Shown here piece after piece: positions 45,099 through 52,384 of a stretch of DNA of 64,000 nt; the stretch's first letter is position 1, and the number at the start of each line of letters is the position of its first letter. The translations under genes were made by a program, and so were the position numbers. The notes below the pieces were generated by a model. The model ran no database searches. It saw only the letters and a list, made by a program, of their open reading frames with translations, and was not told where the DNA came from. The DNA comes from JABDJX01 sp039942715 (GTDB lineage Bacteria; Pseudomonadota; Alphaproteobacteria; Rhodobacterales; Rhodobacteraceae): positions 248,001 through 312,000 of the forward strand of contig JBDVBY010000001.1 of the NCBI GenBank assembly GCA_039942715.1, read 5' to 3'.

Positions 45099-47333
45099 AT
45101 GGCAGATCGCGCCGTATCAGACGACAACTCTCCCGAGGGTGTAGTCGACCTAATTAATGACGATCGCTGGCAGGCCCGGCTCGAAGAAGCACGCGCGCGA
45201 CGCGAAATTGCTTTGCGCGAGAAGGAAAAAGACCCGTCCGCCGCTCCAAAACGCAAGCTAATGCCTTGGGAAAAGGAAATGGCTGCCGACGCGGAATTGA
45301 GCGTTGAGCCCACCATTCAGGCCCCGGATTCAGACCGCGTCGATTTTGCCGATCGCGTTGAAAAAGTGCGCGAGACCGTCGTCAAAGACGAAGAAGAGCC
45401 GGTTCAGCCTCAGACGCCGCGCATCGCGTCCCGGTCTACGACTATTCCACTTCCGACAACTTTCGAAGATCTGCTAACCGACGACGCTTTCGAGGATGAT
45501 ATCCAAGAAGAAGATCTCGATTGGGTGCCGCCTCCGAAAAAGCGCCATTCTGCGATAGATGAAGACGCCCCTGATGTCATTGAGCTAGCGTCCCGTTATG
45601 CTTCCACTTTGACGGCTGGTGCAGCTAGTGCCGCTGACGTGTTTGAAGAGGCCGAAGCTGAAAAGGCTCAAAAGCCTGTGGTTGTGCGCAACCACCCACC
45701 TGCGTTGTTGATCCTTGGCGTTGTTGCCTTGGCGGCGCTGCCCTTTGCGACGCCCGCACCGCCGCTTGATCGTGGCCCGGCGATGCCTGCCGTGCCAACT
45801 TTGCGCCTGCAACCCGCCCTTGGGTTCACGACAGCGATGCTGTGGCGCCCATTTGAGACGTCATCAACACAGTGGCAGCCCGCGACGACGTGGTCGCTGC
45901 CACTTTCAACTGTTTATAGTCCCAATGCCCCTGTTGTTTTGACTGGCGAGCCAGCTGTACTGGGCAATCCCGATGTAGGGCAGGGCTCTCCAACATTTGT
46001 CGAACCTCTTGCTGAGCTGAATGCGCCGCGTTCTGCGCAACCGCCCGTTTTGGATGGCGCAGCAGTGGATCGACTGCCTGGTGCGTTCTCGCGTCGCCCA
46101 GCGCCTCGTCCGCTTCAAGGCGAGCCTGTTGTCAGCACGCGCGTGCCAAGTCGGCTACCGGCGGTCGCAACCGGGAACGAAACATCTCCACGCGTCGCCC
46201 CAAGTGAAGACAACGACTCGACTTTGCTTGATCAGGTTACGGCTTTGAAAACCGTGGTCTTTGATCGCGCTCCGGATATTGCCGACGGTGCATTGGACGC
46301 GTTGCGCCGCGCTGAGGCCGCCACCGTGACCGCTATGGCGACAGCGGCAGAGACAGCCTCCGGTGAAGCTGCGGCGTTAGAGCCTCTGGCTCCGGAAACA
46401 GTATTGAACCTGACAATTTTGATCCCCAGCCGCGCCGATGGGACTGTGGCTGGTCAATTTGCAGATGACGCGGTTGGTCGTGGTCACACAGTCGCATCGA
46501 TCAAAGGTGTGGATGTCAGCATCAGTTCGCGCAACTTGCGGTATTTCTTTGAAAGCGATCGCGGCGAAGCGGAACGTCTGGCCGCGGCCTATGGTGCCGA
46601 GGCCCGCAGCTTTACTTGGTTTTCGCCAAAGCCGGCCCGCGGCACTGTCGAACTTTGGCTAGAGGGTCGCGCCAATCCTCCGGTGCGTGTGGCCCCGGTT
46701 GTGCGCCGTGCGGCACCGGCCCCAACGCCGCCTGCTCCGACACCGCAGATTGTTATTGTCCGCAAACCCGAAGGGCTTTTGTCGCGATTGTTTGGAGGGC
46801 ACCGCGCAGGTACCGCGACCGCAGGTGGAAGCGGAGGCTCATCTGAGCAAGGGTTTGTTGTGACAGCCCCACAAGCACCAACAACTACGGGAACCACTGG
46901 AACGGGAACCACCACTGGCGGCACTGATACCGGTACAGGTGGAACAGATACGGGTGCTGGTACAGGCACTGGAACAGACACTGGATCCGGGACTGGAACG
47001 GACGCTGGAACTGGAACTGACACTGGGACCGGCACAACGGGAACTGGCGCAGGGACGGGTGGAACGGACACTGGAACTGGTGGAACAGGCACCGGAACTG
47101 GCGGGACTGATACCTCTGGCGGAACCGGAACGTCGACTGACACTTCTGGTGGCACGACAGGTACAAGCGGTGGAACAAGCGGGTCGGACACGTCTTCGGA
47201 CAGTGGATCAGGTTCAAGCGGGGGGGCGAGCGGTGGCGGGTCTACCGATAGCTCAGGATCTTCTGGCTCATCCGGACCCTCTGGTGGCGGTGGCGGATCC
47301 TCATCCGACAGCGCAAGCTCCAGCGATCCATAA
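45099..47333 (+). CDS. Hypothetical single-pass membrane protein with Gly/Thr/Ser-rich C-terminal repeats
   Basis: A 744-residue protein of unknown function. Residues 1-195 are charged and probably cytoplasmic (RWQARLEEARARREIALREK). One membrane segment lies at residues 200-218 (PPALLILGVVALAALPFA). A Pro-rich region follows, then a folded stretch at about 435-525 (LNLTILIPSRADGTVAGQF; LRYFFESDRGEAERLAAAYG) that loosely resembles LytR C-terminal-type domains. Residues from about 594 to the end are low complexity: TGTGTDTG-type units, then Ser/Gly-rich. ATG 45099 follows GTGAGGGGAC. It lies between guaB and the rsmB-type gene with 9 bases to the latter. The tail may be extracytoplasmic. Confidence 0.75.
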   Translation: MADRAVSDDNSPEGVVDLINDDRWQARLEEARARREIALREKEKDPSAAPKRKLMPWEKEMAADAELSVEPTIQAPDSDRVDFADRVEKVRETVVKDEEEPVQPQTPRIASRSTTIPLPTTFEDLLTDDAFEDDIQEEDLDWVPPPKKRHSAIDEDAPDVIELASRYASTLTAGAASAADVFEEAEAEKAQKPVVVRNHPPALLILGVVALAALPFATPAPPLDRGPAMPAVPTLRLQPALGFTTAMLWRPFETSSTQWQPATTWSLPLSTVYSPNAPVVLTGEPAVLGNPDVGQGSPTFVEPLAELNAPRSAQPPVLDGAAVDRLPGAFSRRPAPRPLQGEPVVSTRVPSRLPAVATGNETSPRVAPSEDNDSTLLDQVTALKTVVFDRAPDIADGALDALRRAEAATVTAMATAAETASGEAAALEPLAPETVLNLTILIPSRADGTVAGQFADDAVGRGHTVASIKGVDVSISSRNLRYFFESDRGEAERLAAAYGAEARSFTWFSPKPARGTVELWLEGRANPPVRVAPVVRRAAPAPTPPAPTPQIVIVRKPEGLLSRLFGGHRAGTATAGGSGGSSEQGFVVTAPQAPTTTGTTGTGTTTGGTDTGTGGTDTGAGTGTGTDTGSGTGTDAGTGTDTGTGTTGTGAGTGGTDTGTGGTGTGTGGTDTSGGTGTSTDTSGGTTGTSGGTSGSDTSSDSGSGSSGGASGGGSTDSSGSSGSSGPSGGGGGSSSDSASSSDP
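46880..47330 (+). repeat. Low-complexity Gly/Thr coding repeat
   Basis: Irregular tandem units based on GGAACNGGNACNGA-type codons, encoding (T/D)GTG repeats, then Ser/Gly-rich sequence. It is within the 744-residue gene and likely varies in length between strains. Confidence 0.7.
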
Positions 47334-47342
47334 GCCGACTTC

Positions 47343-48503
47343 ATGACACCACAAGCACGCGTTGCCGCAGCCATTGACGTGCTTGACGTTATCCTTGACG
47401 GGCATGCAGCTGAGAAGACTCTCACTACGTGGGCACGCAAGAACCGTTATGCAGGCTCCAAAGACAGGGCAGCGCTGCGCGATTTAGTGTTTGACGCGCT
47501 GCGCCAGCAAAGATCCTCGGTTCATATGGGCGGCGCTGCAACGGGGCGCGGAATCATGCTTGGCCAAATGCGTTTGCAAGGCATCGATCTGGCGACGATT
47601 TTCTCAGGTGAAGGGTATGGCCCCGCACCGCTTAGCGAGGACGAGGCAGCGCAGGCTTCGGGTCTGGCAAGCGCGAAAAACGCAGTGCGGCTCGACTGTC
47701 CGGATTGGCTCTTTCCATTGGTAACAGAGGCTATGGGCCCGGCCACAAATGAAGTGCTGGAGTGCCTGCGCAGCCGCGCTCCGGTGTTTTTGCGCGTGAA
47801 CTCAGCCAAGACCAATCGAAACGACGCGATTAAAGTGCTGGCAGGCGACGACATTGACACAACACCCCATCCGTTAAGCCCAACCGCCCTTGAGGTGACC
47901 CGCAATCCGCGCCGCCTGCGCCAATCAAAGGCCTACCTGACGGGTTTGGTGGAATTTCAGGACGCCGCCTCGCAAGCGGTTACGGATATCTTTGCCAATG
48001 CAGCATCAAAAGGCTCTGTGCTGGATTACTGCGCAGGTGGGGGTGGCAAAGCTTTGGCTCTTGCAGCAGCCGGGTTCGAGGTGACAGCACATGATAGCGA
48101 TGTGGCGCGCATGGGCGGTATCGCGGAACGCGCGGCGCGGGCCGGGACATCGATTGCAACAGATCTTGCGCCAACCGGACCGTTCGATGCTGTGCTCTGT
48201 GATGCACCCTGCTCGGGCAGCGGCGCGTGGCGCCGCCAACCCGAAGCCAAATGGCGCCTCACGTCTGGGGGACTTGAGCGTCTGAACGCCACACAAGACA
48301 GCATCCTTGAGGCTGCCAGCGCGCTCGTCGCACCGGGTGGGGTTTTGGGCTATGCAACCTGTTCGCTACTTGGGTGCGAAAACGGTGGGCGGATCGGCGC
48401 ATTTTTGAGCCAACACACAGACTGGAGCGCGGCAAAGCACCAGCAATTTACCCCTTTGGACGGCGGCGACGGGTTTTTTATCGCGATCCTGCGGCGAACT
48501 TAA
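47343..48503 (+). CDS. RsmB/NOP-family RNA cytosine-5 methyltransferase
   Basis: A 386-residue class I SAM-dependent methyltransferase. SAM-binding motif VLDYCAGGGGKALALAAAG, motif IV DAPCSGSGAWRRQPEAKW, and motif VI GYATCSLLGCENGG carry the two catalytic cysteines. The N-terminal NusB-like region is only partly visible (KDRAALRDLVFDALRQQ). It probably makes m5C in 16S rRNA, like RsmB, or acts on another RNA. ATG 47343 follows the upstream gene by 9 bases. Confidence 0.88.
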   Translation: MTPQARVAAAIDVLDVILDGHAAEKTLTTWARKNRYAGSKDRAALRDLVFDALRQQRSSVHMGGAATGRGIMLGQMRLQGIDLATIFSGEGYGPAPLSEDEAAQASGLASAKNAVRLDCPDWLFPLVTEAMGPATNEVLECLRSRAPVFLRVNSAKTNRNDAIKVLAGDDIDTTPHPLSPTALEVTRNPRRLRQSKAYLTGLVEFQDAASQAVTDIFANAASKGSVLDYCAGGGGKALALAAAGFEVTAHDSDVARMGGIAERAARAGTSIATDLAPTGPFDAVLCDAPCSGSGAWRRQPEAKWRLTSGGLERLNATQDSILEAASALVAPGGVLGYATCSLLGCENGGRIGAFLSQHTDWSAAKHQQFTPLDGGDGFFIAILRRT

Positions 48504-48519
48504 CGTACGACAAAGCGCG

Positions 48520-48534
48520 TTTACCCTTCATTAA
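48520..48534 (+). promoter_or_regulatory. Candidate CtrA-like site upstream of cckA
   Basis: TTTACCCTTCATTAAC is one mismatch from TTAA-N7-TTAA and lies 60 bases upstream of the cckA start. It closely resembles the site before the chemoreceptor gene (ATAACCCTGCATTAAC). Confidence 0.35.
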
Positions 48535-48593
48535 CCTTTTTGCGACTTCTTAGAGCACCTGAGGATTTGGGTGTCGGAGGCGCATAAATAACC

Positions 48594-50648
48594 GTGTCAC
48601 TTTCTGTCCAGTCACACTTTGCGGAACGTCGGCCTTTACTCTTTCTAGGGCTGTCCGGATGCGCGCTGCTTGCAACGCTTTTGGTGCCGTTTCCACAGCT
48701 TATGCCCTTGTTGCTGGGGTGTGCAGCGGGACTGTTGGCGCTTGCTTTGATACTGGCACTTCAGGAAGCGTGGCGTTGGCTGCGCCGTTTGCCGGGTATG
48801 GCCACCGTGACGCAAGCCTTGCACGCAGCCCCTTTTCCAGCGCTTTTGTCTGATGAATACGGTCACGTCGTTTCAAACAACGCAGCGCTTCAGTCTGATC
48901 CCAGTTTCGGCAGTAGAAAAACTGTCACGGCTTGCTTGCGCGATATCGCCGCGAACCCAGATGTGGTGGTCGAGCGTCTCTCCAAATCTGCGCTGGTCAA
49001 AGGCGAAGCGAGCGAAGTGATCGGTGTCAGCGATTTGACACGTGTCACTGTGACCCAACTTGCGCCAGGACGGTTGCTTTGGACATTTGCTCCCACAGCA
49101 AAAGATGACCTCGCAACCGGTGGCTTAGAAGTGGAGTTGGCAGACAATAATCCATCGATCCTTGGCAAATCAGATTTATTAGAGGCTCTGCCTGTCCCAA
49201 TGCTTAAGATTGCAAAAGACGGCACGTTGCTTGAAGCAAACGCACAGGCACGGACAATCCTGTCGATCACTGATCCTGTGCTTCCTGCGTTGTTCGAGTT
49301 GGTCGAGGGCATGGGGCGTCCCATCGCGGATTGGCTATCGGATGCAGCCGCAGGGCGCGGCTTGCTGAAACCTGAAATTGTGCGCGCCGTGATCCCCGGA
49401 CAAGAACTCTATTTGCAGATCGCATTGGGCCGGGTGATCGAAGATGGCGAGCCTGTTTTGATCGGCATTCTGAACGATGCAACTGAGTTAAAAACGTTGG
49501 AAGCACAGTTTGTGCAAAGTCAGAAAATGCAGGCTATCGGGCAGCTTGCAGGTGGCGTTGCGCATGATTTCAACAACTTGCTGACAGCGATCAGTGGGCA
49601 CTGTGATCTTTTACTGTTACGCCATGACAAGGGTGATCCGGACTATGCGGATTTGATCCAGATCGCACAGAATTCCAACCGCGCGGCCAGCCTTGTGGGG
49701 CAGCTTTTGGCGTTCTCCCGCAAACAAAACCTAAAACCGCAATCAATGGACATCCGCGATACGATGTCAGATCTGGCCCATCTGCTAAACCGTCTGATCG
49801 GCGAGAAAATCTCGCTTGAGGTCAATCACGCCCCGGGCGCACAAACCATTCGCGCCGATCGACGCCAGCTTGAGCAGGTGATTGTCAATCTTGTGGTAAA
49901 CGCGCGCGATGCCATGCCAGAGGGAGGTACCATCACGGTCACTTCTGATTTGCAAAGCCTGAGTGAGGAACTGGTGCGCGACCGTGCCCGTGTGCCGGCC
50001 GGAGATTATGTGCGCATCCGTGTTCTGGATTCTGGCATTGGTATTCCGCAAGACGGGATCAGCAAGATATTTGAACCGTTCTATTCCACTAAGAAAACAG
50101 GCGAAGGCACCGGACTTGGCCTTTCAACAGCTTACGGTATCGTCAAACAAACCGGCGGCTTTATCTTTGTCGACAGCCGTGTAGATGAAGGCACGCAGTT
50201 TTCACTCTACTTCCCATTCTGTGCCCAACCCATTGAAACGCCGCCAATAGAAAAAGACCTAACCCCTGAAGTGCCAAGTGCCGGCGATGGCATCGTATTG
50301 CTGGTTGAAGACGAAGCGCCCGTGCGTGCTTTTGCTTCACGCGCCCTGCAATTGCGCGGCTACACGGTGATCGAAGCTGAAGACGCGGAAAGCGCACTGA
50401 CAATCCTCGAAGATAGTGAACTGCACGTAGATTTGTTTTTGTCGGATGTGGTCATGCCCGGCATGGATGGTCCAACATGGGTGCGCCAAGCTCACAAATC
50501 GCGCCCCGACACCCATGTTATCTTTATGTCTGGGTATTCCGAAGAAGGGCGCATCGAAAAGCAATCGCGCATTGCCAACTCAGTCTTTTTGCCCAAGCCA
50601 TTCTCGTTGCACCAACTGACGACACTTGTGCACGACAAGTTGCAGTGA
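48594..50648 (+). CDS. cckA: Hybrid histidine kinase CckA
   Basis: A 684-residue membrane hybrid kinase/phosphatase that feeds the ChpT-CtrA relay. Two membrane segments lie at residues 14-33 and 38-57. PAS-like regions cover about 75-180 and 195-300. The phospho-acceptor box is QLAGGVAHDFNNLLTAISGH (His324), the ATPase domain has NLVVNARDAMPEGG and GEGTGLGLSTAYGIVKQTGG, and a C-terminal receiver has LLVEDEAPVRAFASRAL and LFLSDVVMPGMDG. The GTG start at 48594 has GGAGG 13 bases upstream. chpT is at 11564; ctrA itself is not in the window. Confidence 0.91.
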   Translation: MSLSVQSHFAERRPLLFLGLSGCALLATLLVPFPQLMPLLLGCAAGLLALALILALQEAWRWLRRLPGMATVTQALHAAPFPALLSDEYGHVVSNNAALQSDPSFGSRKTVTACLRDIAANPDVVVERLSKSALVKGEASEVIGVSDLTRVTVTQLAPGRLLWTFAPTAKDDLATGGLEVELADNNPSILGKSDLLEALPVPMLKIAKDGTLLEANAQARTILSITDPVLPALFELVEGMGRPIADWLSDAAAGRGLLKPEIVRAVIPGQELYLQIALGRVIEDGEPVLIGILNDATELKTLEAQFVQSQKMQAIGQLAGGVAHDFNNLLTAISGHCDLLLLRHDKGDPDYADLIQIAQNSNRAASLVGQLLAFSRKQNLKPQSMDIRDTMSDLAHLLNRLIGEKISLEVNHAPGAQTIRADRRQLEQVIVNLVVNARDAMPEGGTITVTSDLQSLSEELVRDRARVPAGDYVRIRVLDSGIGIPQDGISKIFEPFYSTKKTGEGTGLGLSTAYGIVKQTGGFIFVDSRVDEGTQFSLYFPFCAQPIETPPIEKDLTPEVPSAGDGIVLLVEDEAPVRAFASRALQLRGYTVIEAEDAESALTILEDSELHVDLFLSDVVMPGMDGPTWVRQAHKSRPDTHVIFMSGYSEEGRIEKQSRIANSVFLPKPFSLHQLTTLVHDKLQ

Positions 50649-50785
50649 CCGGCACGATTAGCAATAATTTGAAAAATCTGAGCCAGAACTTTCAGTCGCT
50701 AACAGATTTTTAACGCAGCACACTCCATACATTTTTTCACAAATCGTTTGCAATGTTCTACTTTTGGTCCCATAACGCCAAATAA

Positions 50786-50800
50786 GAACAACAGGCGAAC
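50786..50800 (+). promoter_or_regulatory. LexA-binding site (SOS box) of recA
   Basis: GAAC-AACAGGC-GAAC matches the alphaproteobacterial LexA direct repeat GAAC-N7-GAAC (GTTC-N7-GTTC on the other strand) exactly. It lies 50 bases upstream of the recA start. Confidence 0.8.
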
Positions 50801-50850
50801 ATGAGCAACATTGCTGTCTTTGGGCGGCTATGGAATAAGGAACAGGACTT

Positions 50851-51933
50851 ATGGGTGTGGCAGAACTTCTGAGCATGACGGACAAGAAATCAACCGAGAA
50901 GCAAAAGGCGCTGGATTCAGCCCTTGCACAGATCGAACGGCAGTTCGGCAAGGGCTCGATCATGAAACTGGGCGGTGAAAACCAGATGCCCGAAATCGAG
51001 GCAACGTCGACCGGATCTTTGGGCCTTGATATCGCCCTTGGTATCGGCGGTCTGCCTAAGGGTCGGGTGATCGAGATTTATGGCCCCGAAAGCTCGGGCA
51101 AAACAACATTGACGCTGCATACAGTGGCCGAGGAGCAGAAAAAAGGCGGCGTTTGTGCCTTTGTCGATGCCGAGCACGCGCTTGATCCGACCTATGCTAA
51201 GAAACTTGGCGTGAACCTGGATGAGCTGTTGATCTCTCAGCCGGACACAGGCGAGCAAGCGCTTGAAATTGTCGATACACTGGTGCGCTCGGGTGCTGTG
51301 AACATGGTTGTCGTGGACTCTGTTGCGGCCCTGACGCCAAAGGCAGAACTTGAAGGTGACATGGGCGATGCGTCGGTCGGCGTGCACGCGCGTTTGATGA
51401 GCCAGGCCATGCGCAAGCTCACCGGCTCGATCAGCCGCTCGAATTGCATGGTGATCTTCATCAACCAGATTCGGATGAAGATCGGCGTGATGTTTGGCTC
51501 GCCCGAGACAACAACGGGTGGCAATGCGCTGAAATTCTACAGCTCAGTACGCTTGGATATTCGCCGTATCGGTGCGATCAAAGACCGCGACGAAGTGGTC
51601 GGAAACGCCACCCGCGTCAAAGTCGTGAAGAACAAGGTTGCGCCGCCGTTCAAACAGGTGGAATTCGACATCATGTACGGTGAAGGGATCTCGAAAATGG
51701 GCGAGTTAATCGACATGGGCGTGAAAGCCGGGATTGTCGAGAAATCTGGTTCTTGGTTCAGCTATGGCGACGAGCGTATCGGACAGGGGCGTGAGAACGC
51801 AAAAACCTTCCTGCGCGAAAACCCGGATATGGCGTGGGACATCGAAGATAAAATCCGCGCCGCGCACGGCCTTGATTTTGACGAGGCACCGGCAGGCGAG
51901 GCCGCCGACGAACAGGATGTCCTGGAAAGTTAA
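50851..51933 (+). CDS. recA: Recombinase RecA
   Basis: A 360-residue DNA strand-exchange protein and SOS coprotease. Walker A is GPESSGKTT, followed by VDAEHALDPTYAKKLGV, and the L2 region IFINQIRMKIGVMFGSPETT. The C-terminal tail is acidic, as usual. ATG 50851 follows AAGGAACAGGACTT; ATG 50875 (MTDKK) is possible, but relatives carry the longer N terminus. A LexA box lies upstream and a terminator downstream, so it is a single-gene unit. Confidence 0.97.
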   Translation: MGVAELLSMTDKKSTEKQKALDSALAQIERQFGKGSIMKLGGENQMPEIEATSTGSLGLDIALGIGGLPKGRVIEIYGPESSGKTTLTLHTVAEEQKKGGVCAFVDAEHALDPTYAKKLGVNLDELLISQPDTGEQALEIVDTLVRSGAVNMVVVDSVAALTPKAELEGDMGDASVGVHARLMSQAMRKLTGSISRSNCMVIFINQIRMKIGVMFGSPETTTGGNALKFYSSVRLDIRRIGAIKDRDEVVGNATRVKVVKNKVAPPFKQVEFDIMYGEGISKMGELIDMGVKAGIVEKSGSWFSYGDERIGQGRENAKTFLRENPDMAWDIEDKIRAAHGLDFDEAPAGEAADEQDVLES

Positions 51934-51960
51934 CCGATAGGCATTAACAGTTTTAAAAAG

Positions 51961-51987
51961 GGGCCGCCTTACTGGGTGGCCCTTTTT
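51961..51987 (+). terminator. Rho-independent terminator of recA
   Basis: GGGCCGCC pairs with GGTGGCCC (one mismatch) around a short loop and is followed by TTTTT, 28 bases after the recA stop. Confidence 0.85.
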
Positions 51988-52018
51988 CGTTCATGAAACA
52001 TGTTTGTTCAGTATTTGC

Positions 52019-52068
52019 GAGCCTTCGGCTCACACTAGGGGCTTTGCCCCCACGCACGCTTCGCGTGC
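52019..52068. repeat. Three tandem mini-hairpins with 3-base loops
   Basis: GAGCC-TTC-GGCTC (52019-52031), GGGGC-TTT-GCCCC (52038-52050) and GCACGC-TTC-GCGTGC (52054-52068) follow each other within 50 bases. All stems are perfect. Confidence 0.8.
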
Positions 52069-52070
52069 TC

Positions 52071-52230
52071 CCCCAAGGTATTTTTAGACAGAAGAACAAG
52101 GGTCCACCTCCCGGATACTAGCCGGGAGGTTTCTCCTGTCACGGCCAACGGTGCCTCCACCTGTACCGCGCCTTTAGATATAGCCAACTTTATTAAAACT
52201 TGGTTTCTTCTGTCCAAAAATACCTTGGGG
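52071..52230. repeat. Long inverted repeat with central hairpin
   Basis: Left arm 52071-52100 begins CCCCAAGGTATTTTTAGACA; right arm 52199-52230 is its reverse complement with one mismatch in the first 26 bases and a 2-base gap. Between the arms, ACCTCCCGG (52106-52114) and CCGGGAGGT (52122-52130) form a 9-bp stem with a 7-base loop. Similar CCCCAAGGTATTTTT strings are, to my recollection, common in Roseobacter intergenic DNA. Confidence 0.75.
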
Positions 52231-52384
52231 TGAATTGGTCGCGAGACCAAGAGGGGCAAAGCCCTTTTCAAGCCTCCCGTTAAGGCGGCTTGGATCGCTT
52301 GTCGCAGACAAGAGAATCCAGAACCTTTACCGGGCGCGGTAGACGCTGTATCCCGATGTTTCCTGCCCCAAGAGTGCCAATGTC

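Larger units (their letters stand above)
51934..52384. other. Structured intergenic region between recA and alaS
   Basis: No gene is supported; the minus-strand frame 52035-52271 runs through the inverted repeats. The region holds the recA terminator, three mini-hairpins, a long inverted repeat with a hairpin in its centre, and the alaS upstream sequence. Confidence 0.6.

Noticed and set aside
46589..47440. 283-codon minus-strand frame rich in Pro/Val
   Set aside because: It is the antisense of the Gly/Thr coding repeat; the open frame is a by-product of the repeat.
52035..52271. 78-codon minus-strand frame between recA and alaS
   Set aside because: It is read through the inverted repeats and hairpins and has no protein-like pattern.
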